From contig NZ_JAMZEC010000001.1 in assembly GCF_024172185.1 (NCBI RefSeq), positions 2,790,001 to 2,854,000 of the forward strand: a DNA stretch of 64,000 nt. The letters run 5' to 3'. Shown in pieces: positions 25,368 to 34,333 of the stretch. Below the pieces are notes generated by a model. That model saw nothing but the letters and a program-made list of their open reading frames with translations. It had not been told where the DNA came from and ran no database searches. The first letter of the stretch is position 1; each line of letters begins with the position of its first letter. The DNA is from Nonomuraea roseoviolacea subsp. carminata (GTDB lineage Bacteria; Actinomycetota; Actinomycetes; Streptosporangiales; Streptosporangiaceae). The translations under genes were made by a program, and so were the position numbers.

Positions 25368-26153
25368 GTGACGGAATTGGGGCGGGTACACGTGGACGAG
25401 CGCTGGGACGGGGCCGGAGGGCCGCGGGTGCGCAGCCTCGAAACGGGACGGGAGAACCCCGACCGCCGGACCGTGGTCATCGTCCCCGGGCTCGGCGCCC
25501 TCGGCTACCTGTTCGACACGCTGGCCGGCTGCGGCCCGTGGGCGCGCTCGTTCCTGCTCGACGTGCCCGGGTTCGGGCGGCGCCCGCCGTGGTCGTGCCC
25601 GCCCGAGCTGCCCGCCGTGACGGAGCTGGTCACGCGGTGGCTGGAGACCGTGCCGGCCGGGCCGGTGGTGCTGGCCGGGCACTCCACGGGGGCGCAGGTC
25701 GCGCTCCGGGTGGCCGCCGAGCGGCCTGACCTGGTCCGCGCGCTGGTCCTGCTCGGGCCGACGTTCCCGCCGAACCTGCGCACCGGCCCCGGCCTGCTGC
25801 TGCCGTACGTCCGCACGACCGGGCACGAGCCGGCGGGCCTGCTCAAGGCGACGATGCCGTACTACCGGCGGGCGGGGCTGAAGGCGCTGGCCCGTTTCGT
25901 GCGCACGGCGCAGGAGGACGAGCCGGAGAAGCTGGTGCCGGCCGTGGCGTGCCCGATGGTCGTCGCCCGGGGCGTCCACGACGCGTTCTCGCCCCAGCCG
26001 TGGGCGGACCGGCTGGCCGCGGCCGCCGCCGACGGGCGGTCGGTGACCGTGCCGGGGGCGCACGCCTTCCCGTACCAGCACGGCGGGCTGACGGCCGCGC
26101 TCATCAGCGGGGCGGCCAAACAGGCAGGAGTCCTGTCAGCTTCTCGGCCGTGA
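25368..26153 (+). CDS. alpha/beta hydrolase
   Basis: 261 residues. VVIVPGLGALGYLFDTLAGCGPWARSFLLDVPGFGRRP is the core with oxyanion turn, VVLAGHSTGAQVALRVAAERPDLV holds the G-H-S-T-G nucleophile elbow (Ser about 108), VARGVHDAFSPQPWA holds the acid, and GAHAFPYQHG the catalytic His. Substrate unknown. GTG 25368. Its last residues, AAKQAGVLSASRP, run up to the end of the neighbouring TnpB element, so the original C-terminus may have been replaced by that insertion. Confidence 0.85.
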   Translation: MTELGRVHVDERWDGAGGPRVRSLETGRENPDRRTVVIVPGLGALGYLFDTLAGCGPWARSFLLDVPGFGRRPPWSCPPELPAVTELVTRWLETVPAGPVVLAGHSTGAQVALRVAAERPDLVRALVLLGPTFPPNLRTGPGLLLPYVRTTGHEPAGLLKATMPYYRRAGLKALARFVRTAQEDEPEKLVPAVACPMVVARGVHDAFSPQPWADRLAAAAADGRSVTVPGAHAFPYQHGGLTAALISGAAKQAGVLSASRP

Positions 26154-27395
26154 AGGACCGAGCTCGCAGCTCCTCGCCGTGGATGGTCTCGACGGCCGGG
26201 GTCCGCGTCAGGCAGCGTGACTCACTGCCCAGCCCGCCGCACCGCGTGAGGCGATGTTGCGGGCTGCGTTGACGTCGGCGTGCTCAGCGAAGCCGCACGA
26301 CGTGCAGGTGAAGGTTTCCTGGTTCGGGCCGGTTGTTCCTGTCCACATGTCCGCAGTGCGAGCATTGCTGGGAGGTGTAGGCCGCATCCACGTGGATGAC
26401 GGCGACCCCGGCCCGGGCCGCCTTGTAGGCGATGAAGGCTCCCAGCTGGTGGAAGCTCCACGCGTGCAGCGTGACCCGCTGGGGCTTGCGAAGCCGTACC
26501 CGATCGCGGATGCCCTGGAGGTCTTCCAGAGCGATGCCGCGCCCGGTGCGTTCTGCCTCGGTCACGATCTGCTTGGCGATGCGGTGGTTGAGGTCTGCGG
26601 CGAAGCGGGCCTCCTTGCGGCGGCGCCGTTTCAGCAGCCGCTTGGCCGACTTGGTGGCCTTGGCCTGCAGGCGGCGGCGCAGCTCACGATTGTGGCGCCG
26701 GATCGCGTTCACGTGCTTGCCGCTGTGCCGGACGCCCTGGCTGGTGGTGGCGATGTTGGCGATACCGAGATCCACCCCGACAAACCCGCCCGGCGCGGTG
26801 ACCGGCACGTCCGGTACCTCGACGGTGGCGTGCAGGAACCACATGCCGTCCCGCCACACCAGGTCGGACTCGCCCTTGCGGTGCTTGGCCAGCAGCACGA
26901 GCTGCTGGGCTGAGCCGGTGAAGGCGATGCCGCGCAGCCGCCCGGCGGTCGTCCAGATCGACACCGTCCGGTCGGCGTGCTGCCAGGACAGGCACCGGTC
27001 GTCATACGGCTGGGCGGCCTGGGGGCGGAAGGAGATCGGTTTGCTTTCGGCCTTGACGCGCCGCGCCGATCCTGGCTTGCCGAGGTTCCCGGCGGCCAGG
27101 TTGGCATGCAGCGTGCGGTAGGCGTCGCAGACCTTCTTAATCACGTGCTGTGCGGCCTGCGCGCCCAGACCAAAGGCAGCCTTGACCTGCTCGTAGGTGT
27201 GCTTACGCAGGTCGAAGTTACGGAAACACCACTGCTGGAAGGCGATGCGCGAAACGAGATCGGCGGCCTTGTTGGCAGTGCGCAGCGTGGCCTCCAAAGC
27301 CGCCGCCTGTTCGGGCGTCGGCACGAGCTTCACCTGCACCACCAGCCTCACAGCCGAAGACGTTATCGCATGACCTATGCCATGGCGGCACGTGG
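26150..27395 (-). mobile_element. IS200/IS605-type element carrying only tnpB
   Basis: Approximate extent only. It holds the frameshifted tnpB on the minus strand and no tnpA. The right end (minus-strand 3' side, near 26130-26207) would carry the guide-RNA-like tail of TnpB elements; CAGGAGTCCTG at 26129-26139 is a short palindrome there. The left end lies between the tnpB start (27351) and the apbE remnant (about 27395). Ends and target sites cannot be fixed without related copies. Confidence 0.5.
26208..27351 (-). pseudogene. tnpB: TnpB RNA-guided nuclease, frameshifted near the 3' end
   Basis: Starts MRLVVQVKLVPTPEQAAAL, typical of IS200/IS605 OrfB. RuvC-like parts: GGFVGVDLGIANIATT (D194), GRGIALEDLQGIRDR (E276), and the first zinc pair CSHCGHVD (C330, C333). 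After NNRP the frame goes wrong and stops at 26284. One base too many near 26325 explains it: the other minus-strand frame continues NQETFTCTSCGFAEHADVNAARN with the second zinc pair and the third RuvC Asp, ending VSHAA at 26208. As read, the protein lacks the last catalytic Asp and half the zinc finger, so it should not cut DNA unless ribosomal frameshifting restores it. Confidence 0.88.
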
Positions 27396-27865
27396 CGGTG
27401 GAAGCCGCTGGTCCGCCACGTCTCGCCCGTGGCCGTGACCGCCAGCGCCTCCAGGTCGTCCATGTCCTCCTCCCAGTCGCGGGCCGCCTGCCCCATGGCG
27501 AAGGCGGCGGTCGCGTAGGCGTCCACGGTCGTGAGGCAGGGGCCGACCAGCGTGACGGAGGCGAGGGCGGTGGCGGGGCGGCCTGTGCGCGACTCGAGGA
27601 TGTGGTGGCCGCGCTCGGCCGTACCGGAGGTGGCGACCGCCAGGTCCGACCCCGCGACCACAGTCAGCAGCGCGTCACGCGCCGGGTGGCCGGCCGCCGT
27701 GGGCGGGGCGGCGGCGCCGACGCGCCAGGGACGGCCCGGCTCCGGCCCGGCGCCGAGCCGGACGTCTCCCCCGCCGTTGACGGTGTGCCGGGGCGCGCCC
27801 GCGGCCGTGAGCAGGCCGGAGGCGCGCTCGATCGCCCACCCCTTGACCAGTCTGGACGGGTCGAC
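27396..27865 (-). pseudogene. apbE (FAD:protein FMN transferase), C-terminal remnant
   Basis: The minus-strand frame VDPSRLVKGWAIERASGLL, then HTVNGGGDVRLGAG, LTVVAGSDLAVATSGTAERGHHI and TTVDAYATAAFAMG is the C-terminal half of ApbE, which attaches FMN to Thr/Ser of flavoproteins such as Rnf/Nqr-like and FMN-binding-domain proteins. Everything before VDPS is missing; upstream the same frame is antisense to a histidine kinase. The 3' end has no natural stop and runs into the TnpB element after WRTSGFHRHVPP. No start codon is in place, so it is dead. Confidence 0.85.
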
Positions 27866-28198
27866 CTGCCGGCCAACGCCCGCCTCCACACGCCCGCGGG
27901 CACCACCGTGACGGTCGCCGTGCGTCCGCTGCCGGACGGCGCCGAGCTCACCGTCGCCGATGACGGGCCGGGCGTCCCGGCGGAGCTGCGGGAGGAGATC
28001 TTCGAGCGGTTCTCCCGGGTGGACAAGGACCGCTCGCGCGCCTCCGGCGGCACGGGGCTGGGGCTGGCGATCGTGCGCGCGGTGGTGTCCGCGCACGGGG
28101 GGACGGCCGGGGTGGACGGCGGGCCGGGCCGCACGGTGTTCCGGATCCGCCTGCCCGCCGAGCCGCCCCCGGTGGAGGCGGAGACCGCGCCATCCTGA
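27866..28198 (+). pseudogene. sensor histidine kinase, ATPase-domain remnant
   Basis: About 110 codons of a kinase C-terminus: LPANARLHTPAGTTVTV (end of the N box), VADDGPGVPAELREEIFERFSR (G1 and F boxes) and GGTGLGLAIVRAVVSAHGG (G2 box), then a Pro/Glu-rich tail. The sensor, HAMP and phospho-His regions are absent; to the left the sequence becomes the apbE remnant on the other strand. The join lies at GTCGAC (27860-27865). Not expected to be functional. Confidence 0.85.
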
Positions 28199-28208
28199 TG
28201 ACGGGTGG

Positions 28209-30167
28209 TCAGCGGGCGGCCCGCGGGAGGGCCATCCGGGGGACGGCGGCGACCAGGTCCCGCGTGTACAGGTGGCGGGGCCGGTGGAAGACCTCGTCCA
28301 CGTCACCCTCCTCCACCACCCGGCCGTCCTTCATCACGAGCACCCGATCGCACAGGTGATGGACGACGCCGAGGTCGTGCGAGACGAACAGCAGTGCCGT
28401 GCCGTCCCGTTCCTTGATCTCCGCCAGCAGGTCCAGCACCTGGGCCTGGATCGACACGTCGAGCGCGGAGACCGGCTCGTCGCAGACCAGCACCTCGGGG
28501 CGCGAGGCGAGCGCGCGGGCGACGGCCACCCGCTGCCGCTGGCCGCCGGACAGCTCGCGGGGCCGCCGCCCGGCCAGCTCCGGGGGCAGGCCGACGCGTT
28601 CGAGCAGCTCCAACGCGTGCGCGTGACGCCGGCCGCGTGGCCCGCGCAGCGGCTCGGCGACCAGGCGGCCGACGGTGTGCCGGGGGTCGAACGAGTCGAG
28701 CGGGTTCTGGGAGACGAGCTGGATGAGCGACCGGCGGGAGCGGCGGTGGCGCTCGGGCACGCCGCTCCAGGGGCGGCCGTGCAGCCGCACCTCGCCGGTG
28801 TGCGGCTCCAGCAGGCCGAGGACGAGCCGGGCCAGGGTGGTCTTGCCGGAGCCCGACTCGCCGACCACGCCCAGCGCCTCGCCGGGGCGGAGGGTGAAGG
28901 AGACGCCGTCCACGGCGGCCCGCCGGCCGTACCTGAGGGACAACCCGGACACGTCGAGCGCCGGGGTGCCCCGGCGGGCGGGCGGGCCGCTCCCGGCGGG
29001 ATCGGCCCGGCGGGCGGGCGGACCGCTTTCGGCGGGGACGGTCCGGTGAGCGGCCGGATCGCTTTCGGCGGGGACGGCCCGGCGGGCGGCCGGATCGCTC
29101 CTGACGGCAGCGGTCCTGCGGGCGGGTGGGCCGGCGGGCCGGACGGCGTCGGGTGACCGGGGCGCGGACAGGCGCGCGCCCTTGGTGGCCGCCGAGGGGA
29201 TCGCCGCGAGCAGCGCGCGGGTGTAGGGATGCCGGGGCGAGGCCAGGACGTCGGGGGCCGGCCCCTGCTCGACGACGCGGCCGTCCTTCATCACGAGGAT
29301 CGTGTCGGCCGTCGAGGACACCACGGCCAGGTCGTGACTGATCAGCAGCAGTGCCGTGCCACCGGCCTTGCGGGCGGCGAGCAGCCGGAGGATCCCGGCC
29401 TGCACGGTCACGTCCAGCGCCGTGGTGGGCTCGTCGGCGATGATCAGCGGGGGTCCGGCGGCGATGGCGGAGGCGATCAGCGCCCGCTGCCGCAGCCCGC
29501 CGGACAGCTCGTGCGGATACTGTCCCGCGCGTACCTCGGGCTCGGGCACGCCGACGGCCTCCAGCAGCTCACGTACGCGCTCCGCCCGCTCGGCCCGGGA
29601 CCGGGCGGGACCGGCGCCGGCCGCACGCGTTGCGAGAGAACGGGCGGCGGTGGCGCGGTGGACGGTGAGGACCTCGGCGATCTCCGCGCCCACGGTGCGC
29701 AGCGGATCCAGCGAGACCAGCGCGTCCTGGAGCACCAGCCCGGCGAAGCCGCCGCGCACGCGCCGCCAGTCGCGGGGCCCGAAGGAGAGCGCGTCCCGGC
29801 CGCCGACGGTCAGCGCCGAGGCGCTGACGACCGATCCCGGACCGGCCAGCCCCAGCAGGGCACGGGCCGTCACGCTCTTGCCGGAGCCCGACTCCCCCAC
29901 GACGGCCACGCACTCTCCCGGCGCGATCGTGAACGACACGCCCCGCACGGCCTCGACCCCCGCGCCGGGGAACGACACGCGCAGGTCACGCACCTCGACG
30001 AGCGGCCCTGCGCCGCCGGCACGGCCCTCCTGACGCGCGGCGGGCTCCTCGGAGGCGACGGTCGCCCGACGCGCGGCGGCCCCCTCCGGTGCGGCCGTCT
30101 CCCGGCGGGCGGCGGCTTCCCGGCGTGCGGCCGGCCCGGTGAGCGGATCGGTCAGTGGGTCGATCAT
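28209..30167 (-). CDS. ABC transporter, two fused ATPase domains (peptide/nickel type)
   Basis: 652 residues. ATPase 1 (about 55-310): VVGESGSGKSVTARALLG Walker A, LSGGLRQRALIASAI signature, LIIADEPTTALDV Walker B. ATPase 2 (about 405-640): VVGESGSGKTTLARLVLG, LSGGQRQRVAVARAL, VLVCDEPVSALDVSI. Each is followed by the HPYTRALLAAIP/HLYTRDLVAAVP tail typical of DppD/DppF/OppD/OppF. Fusion of the two is common in actinomycetes. The linker (320-395) is an Ala/Arg/Pro repeat (PARRAVPAESDPAAHRTVPAES-like), as is residues 10-50. ATG 30167 overlaps the permease stop by ATGA and has GGGGAG. It powers the importer in this operon. Confidence 0.93.
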   Translation of the reverse strand: MIDPLTDPLTGPAARREAAARRETAAPEGAAARRATVASEEPAARQEGRAGGAGPLVEVRDLRVSFPGAGVEAVRGVSFTIAPGECVAVVGESGSGKSVTARALLGLAGPGSVVSASALTVGGRDALSFGPRDWRRVRGGFAGLVLQDALVSLDPLRTVGAEIAEVLTVHRATAARSLATRAAGAGPARSRAERAERVRELLEAVGVPEPEVRAGQYPHELSGGLRQRALIASAIAAGPPLIIADEPTTALDVTVQAGILRLLAARKAGGTALLLISHDLAVVSSTADTILVMKDGRVVEQGPAPDVLASPRHPYTRALLAAIPSAATKGARLSAPRSPDAVRPAGPPARRTAAVRSDPAARRAVPAESDPAAHRTVPAESGPPARRADPAGSGPPARRGTPALDVSGLSLRYGRRAAVDGVSFTLRPGEALGVVGESGSGKTTLARLVLGLLEPHTGEVRLHGRPWSGVPERHRRSRRSLIQLVSQNPLDSFDPRHTVGRLVAEPLRGPRGRRHAHALELLERVGLPPELAGRRPRELSGGQRQRVAVARALASRPEVLVCDEPVSALDVSIQAQVLDLLAEIKERDGTALLFVSHDLGVVHHLCDRVLVMKDGRVVEEGDVDEVFHRPRHLYTRDLVAAVPRMALPRAAR

Positions 30168-31057
30168 GTGGTTCTCCCCTCGAAGCGGCGTTGCAGGCGG
30201 CGGCCGAGCACGGTGACGCAGACGACGGTCAGCGTGATGGCCAGCCCGGGGAACAGCGCCTCCCACCAGGCGACCCGCAGGTAGTCGCGGGCCTGGGAGA
30301 GCATCGCCCCCCACTCGGCGGCGGGCGGCTGCGGGCCCATGCCGAGGAAGCTGAGCCCCGAGGCGGCGACGATCGCCTGACCGAGCCCGAGGGTGGCGAG
30401 GACGGGGATGGGGTCCAGGGCGTTCGGCAGGACGTGGCGGACGATGATCCGGCCGCGCGGGTGGCCGAAGGTGACGGCCTGCTCCACGTACCCGGACCGG
30501 CGCACCACGAAGGTCTGGGCGCGCACGACCCGGGCGTACGTGGGGATCTGCGCGACGCCGATGGCGAACACCACGTTCACCGTGCCGGGGCCGGTGACGG
30601 CGACGACGAGGAGGGCGAGGAGCAGTTCGGGGAACGTCGAGAGCACGTCGAACGCGCGGGCCAGCGCCTCGCCCGCCCACCGGTGGGCCAGCCCGGCGGC
30701 CAGGCCGAGCAGCACCCCGGCGGTCACGGCGACGGCGGTGGCGAGCAGGCCGATGCTGAGCGAGTGCCGCGCCCCGTGCACGACCCTGGCGAGGACGTCG
30801 CGGCCCAGGTGGTCGGTGCCGAACCAGTGCTCCGCGCCGGGCGCGGCCAGGGCGCGCAGGGGGTCGGCGGCGAGCGGGTCGGCGGCGGTGACGACGCCGG
30901 GGGCGGCGACGGCCACGGCGAGCAGGGCCAGGAACAGCGCCGCCAGGACGGGCGCGGCCCGGCCGCGGGAAGGCCGCCCGGCGACCCGGCCCACGCCCGG
31001 GGACGTCGTCGCCGGTCCGGCGTCGAGGGAGTCGACGGATGAGGCGGTGGTGGTCAT
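30164..31057 (-). CDS. ABC transporter permease, DppC-like
   Basis: 297 residues. HWFGTDHLGRDVLARVVHGARHSLSIGL is the hallmark DppC/OppC N-terminal motif; the EAA-type loop is EQAVTFGHPRGRIIVRHVLPNALDPI, and ASGLSFLGMGPQPPAAEWGAMLSQAR closes it. Six spans. Pairs with the DppB-like subunit just upstream, overlapping it and the ATPase gene by 4 bases each. Confidence 0.94.
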   Translation of the reverse strand: MTTTASSVDSLDAGPATTSPGVGRVAGRPSRGRAAPVLAALFLALLAVAVAAPGVVTAADPLAADPLRALAAPGAEHWFGTDHLGRDVLARVVHGARHSLSIGLLATAVAVTAGVLLGLAAGLAHRWAGEALARAFDVLSTFPELLLALLVVAVTGPGTVNVVFAIGVAQIPTYARVVRAQTFVVRRSGYVEQAVTFGHPRGRIIVRHVLPNALDPIPVLATLGLGQAIVAASGLSFLGMGPQPPAAEWGAMLSQARDYLRVAWWEALFPGLAITLTVVCVTVLGRRLQRRFEGRTT

Positions 31058-32139
31058 CCGGCGCTCCTCAGCCGCGGATCGATGAGCCGGTACGCCAGGT
31101 CGAGCAGCGTGCTGACGCTCACGTACACGGCGGCCGAGAGGATCACGACGGCCATGACGACCGGCATGTCCTTGCCCGTGACCGCCTGCATCGTGACCTG
31201 GCCCAGCCCGGGCCGCCCGAACAGCGCCTCCGTGATGACCGCCCCGCTCAGCAGCACGCCCACGAACCAGCCGGTGAGCGTGACGGCGGGCAGCGCGGCG
31301 TGGCGGAGCGCGTGCCGCGCGACCAGCGCCCGCTCGGTGAGGCCGCGCGAGCGGGCCGTGACCGCGAACGGCTGCTCCAGCGCCCGTTCCAGCCCCTCGC
31401 GCAGCACCTGCCCCAGCACGCCGGCGATCGGCAGGCCCAGCGCCAGCGCCGGGAGGACGAGCGCCGACGCGTCCCGCGCCCCGGAGACGGGGAACCAGCC
31501 GAGCGAGAACGAGAACACGGCCAGGAGCAGCATCCCGATCACGAACTGCGGCACCGACACCGACACCAGCTCGGCGGCGGAGGCCAGGCGGCGCGGCCAG
31601 CGCGAGCGCCCGGCGGTGAGGACGGCGATCACGACGGCCAGCACGACCCCGGTGCCCGCCGCGGCGAGCGTGAGCTGCGCCGTCGGCCACACCTGCGTGG
31701 CCAGCACCTCGCCGACGCCGCGCTGGAGCTGGTACGACCGGCCGAGGTCGCCGTGGGCGAGCCGGCCGAGATAGGAGAGGTACTGGAGCGCCTCGGGGCG
31801 GTCCAGGCCCCACTCGGCGACGATCCGCGCCCTGATCTCGGGGGTGTCGGGACCGTCGCCGACGAGGATGTCCACGGTGTCGCCGGGGGCCAGCCAGAGC
31901 GCCAGGTACGCGAGGGTCGCGGCGGCCCACAGTACCGCCACGGCGGACGCGACCCGTGCCCCGGCCCGGCGCGCCACCCGCCGCCAGGGCCGCGCGCCGG
32001 CGGCGCCACCGCTCTCGCCGTCGCCCGGCCCGTCCCCGACCGCGTCTCCCCCCGTCACGGCACCAGGCAGCGACGGGACGGGAGAATCCGGGGAGGCGGC
32101 CGGCGAGGCGATCGGAACCTGGGCCGCGGGGCGGGTCAT
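31054..32139 (-). CDS. ABC transporter permease, DppB-like
   Basis: 361 residues. A polar Pro/Gly-rich N-terminus of about 60 residues precedes the DppB core: VLWAAATLAYLALWLAPGDTVDILVGD, EWGLDRPEALQYLSYLGRLAHGDLGRSY, the permease loop ARSRGLTERALVARHALRHAALPAVTLTGW, and ITEALFGRPGLGQVTMQAVTGKDMPVVMAVV. ATG 32139 sits in the stop of the binding-protein gene (ATGA). Confidence 0.94.
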   Translation of the reverse strand: MTRPAAQVPIASPAASPDSPVPSLPGAVTGGDAVGDGPGDGESGGAAGARPWRRVARRAGARVASAVAVLWAAATLAYLALWLAPGDTVDILVGDGPDTPEIRARIVAEWGLDRPEALQYLSYLGRLAHGDLGRSYQLQRGVGEVLATQVWPTAQLTLAAAGTGVVLAVVIAVLTAGRSRWPRRLASAAELVSVSVPQFVIGMLLLAVFSFSLGWFPVSGARDASALVLPALALGLPIAGVLGQVLREGLERALEQPFAVTARSRGLTERALVARHALRHAALPAVTLTGWFVGVLLSGAVITEALFGRPGLGQVTMQAVTGKDMPVVMAVVILSAAVYVSVSTLLDLAYRLIDPRLRSAG

Positions 32140-33758
32140 GGGGCGATCCGGACGTCGTAGGCGCTCCGCGGCGTGCCCGAGACCGGGTCGAACCCGAGCC
32201 CCTCCACGCTCCGGCTCGCCGCGATCTGGTCCGCCGGCACGTAGATCGGGAAGGCGGTCGCGTGCTCGGTCACCACGGCCCGCTGGATCCTGGCGTACAG
32301 GGCCGCGCGGGCCTTGGTGTCGGACGTGGCGGACGCCCGCGCGAGCCACGTGTCGATCGAGGCGTCGGAGAAGCGGGTGCGGTTGATGGGGCCCTGCTTG
32401 GCCAGGATGAGGTTGAGGGCGGCCCCGGCGTCGGTGTCGCCGCGGGAGTTCTCGAACACCTCGTACTCGTCGCGGTCCCACGCCTGCTGCGCCGACCCCT
32501 GGTCCACGATCTTGATCTGGAAGTCGATCCCGGCGTTCTGCTTGACCTGGGCCTGCACGGCCTGGGCGAGGATCTCGCGCCGCTCGCGGACGAACGGCGC
32601 CGCGGAGACCGAGCGGACCGTCAGCCGCCTGCCGTCCTTGGTGCGGAAGCCCTGGGCGTCGCGGCCGGTCCATCCGGCCTGGTCGAGCAGGGCGTTGGCC
32701 TTGGCGGGGTCGCCGCCGTACGTGTGCTCCAGCGTCGCGTCGTAGAAGGGGCTGGTCCTGCCGACGACGCTCCATGCGCGCGTGGCCTGCCCGCGGTAGA
32801 CGGAGGCGAGCACGGCGTCGAGGTCCACGGCCTCGCGGAACGCCCGCCGCACCCGCACGTCGTCGAACGGCGGATGCCCGGTGTTGAAGTAGTAGGTGAA
32901 GGCCGAGCCGGAGTTGAGCGCGGTCTGGTAGGCGAGGCCGGGGTCCTTCTTGACGAGGTCCACCTCGGTGGCCGGGACGCCCTCGATGACCTGCGCCTGG
33001 CCGGAGGTGAGCGCGCCGACCCGGACGGCCGCCTCGGGCAGGAAGCGGTAGGTGATCTCGGCGAGGTGGGCGGGGCCCTGGTGCCGGGCGGTGCTGGGCG
33101 CCCAGGCGTAGGCGGGGTTGCGCCGGTAGTGGACCTCCTGACCCTGGACGTACCGGTCGAGGATGAACGGGCCCGTGCCGACCAGGTCGGGGCCGCCCGC
33201 CTTGAGGTTCTTGGCCGTCTTGAGGGACTTCGGGGAGACCTGCCCCCCGTACGGCGAGGCGAGGAAATCGAGGAACAGCGCGTCCGGCCGCTTCAGGCGG
33301 ATCCGCAGCTCCGTCGGCGACACGACCTCGGCCCGGTCGAACGAGCCGAGCTGGATCGAGGCCACGGCCGGGTTGTAGCCGGGGGCCCGTAACTGGTCGA
33401 GGTTGGCCTTGACGGCCGCGGCGTCGAACGTCTCCCCGTCGTGGAACCTCACGCCGTCGCGCAGGTGGAAGGTGTAGGTGCGGCCGTCGGCCGATGTCTC
33501 CCAGGAGGTGGCCAGCCACGGCTTGAACGAGCCGTCCTCGCCCCGGGCGAGCAGCGCGTCGAACTGGTTCCACACGAGCAGACGGGCCTTGTTCTGCGCC
33601 CAGAGGTGGGGGTTGAAGGTGATCGGCTGCGTCTCGACGGCCCAGGTGAGGCCGCCACCGTCGGCGGTCGCGGCGGTTTCGCGGGGCGCGCCGCCGCACG
33701 CGGTCACCGCGAGGGAGGCGGCGACCAGCAGGGCAAGCGTCCTGCGGAGGTGCTTCAC
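32136..33758 (-). CDS. ABC transporter substrate-binding lipoprotein, DppA/NikA-like
   Basis: 540 residues. Signal peptide ending LAVTAC (Cys21 lipidated), then the family-5 layout: PITFNPHLWAQNKARLLVWNQFDALL, RTYTFHLRDGVRFHDGETFDAAAVKANLD, LVGTGPFILDRYVQGQEVHYRRNPAYA, FNTGHPPFDDVRVRRAFREAVD. Such proteins bind peptides, nickel chelates, opines, glutathione and other ligands. The monooxygenases in the operon suggest a sulfur-containing or amine ligand here. GTG 33758 has AAGGGA six bases upstream; GTG 33773 would keep the operon's 4-base overlap but has no ribosome site. Confidence 0.92.
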   Translation of the reverse strand: MKHLRRTLALLVAASLAVTACGGAPRETAATADGGGLTWAVETQPITFNPHLWAQNKARLLVWNQFDALLARGEDGSFKPWLATSWETSADGRTYTFHLRDGVRFHDGETFDAAAVKANLDQLRAPGYNPAVASIQLGSFDRAEVVSPTELRIRLKRPDALFLDFLASPYGGQVSPKSLKTAKNLKAGGPDLVGTGPFILDRYVQGQEVHYRRNPAYAWAPSTARHQGPAHLAEITYRFLPEAAVRVGALTSGQAQVIEGVPATEVDLVKKDPGLAYQTALNSGSAFTYYFNTGHPPFDDVRVRRAFREAVDLDAVLASVYRGQATRAWSVVGRTSPFYDATLEHTYGGDPAKANALLDQAGWTGRDAQGFRTKDGRRLTVRSVSAAPFVRERREILAQAVQAQVKQNAGIDFQIKIVDQGSAQQAWDRDEYEVFENSRGDTDAGAALNLILAKQGPINRTRFSDASIDTWLARASATSDTKARAALYARIQRAVVTEHATAFPIYVPADQIAASRSVEGLGFDPVSGTPRSAYDVRIAP

Positions 33759-33769
33759 GGGTGTTCCCT

Positions 33770-34333
33770 TCACGACGGGTGGGCGAGGAAGCGGCCGAAG
33801 CGGCCCTGGTGGTAGAGGAGCGGGCGGCTCGCGCCGTGGACGGCGGCCTCCGCGACGAGGCCGACGACGAGCACGTGGTCGCCCACGTCGGAGGTGTCGT
33901 ACGGCAGGCAGATCAGGTGGGCGGACACGTCGAGGAGCAGCGGCGCGCCGAGCGGCCCGGGCCGCCAGCGGGTGGGCTCGGCGAAGCGGTCGACGCCCTT
34001 GCGGGCGAACCGGGCGGCCACGTCCGACTGGTCGCTGGCCAGCACGTTCACCGCGAAGTGGCCGGCGCCGCGCAGCGAGGGCCAGGTGGTGGAGGAACGG
34101 TCCACGTAGAAGGAGACGAGGGGCGGGGCGAGGCTGACGGAGGAGAACGACGTCGCGGTCAGCCCCACCGGGACGCCGTCGTTCTGCGCGGTGATGACGA
34201 CGACCCCGGCGGCGTGCACGGCGAGCGCCTCACGGAACCGGCCGGCGTCCACACCCCGGGCGGCGTCCAACCCCCGGCCGGCGTCCACACCCCGGGCGGC
34301 GTCCGCTCCCCGGCCGGGCAGGGTCCGCGTCAT
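33770..34333 (-). CDS. flavin reductase family protein
   Basis: 187 residues. [66 protein letters not shown] is the flavin-reductase-like split barrel, and [28 protein letters not shown] the C-terminus. It should supply reduced FMN from NAD(P)H to the four monooxygenases encoded upstream. Residues 8-30 are a tandem repeat ([21 protein letters not shown]) from duplicated DNA. ATG 34333, ATGA overlap with the preceding gene. Confidence 0.93.
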   Translation of the reverse strand: MTRTLPGRGADAARGVDAGRGLDAARGVDAGRFREALAVHAAGVVVITAQNDGVPVGLTATSFSSVSLAPPLVSFYVDRSSTTWPSLRGAGHFAVNVLASDQSDVAARFARKGVDRFAEPTRWRPGPLGAPLLLDVSAHLICLPYDTSDVGDHVLVVGLVAEAAVHGASRPLLYHQGRFGRFLAHPS

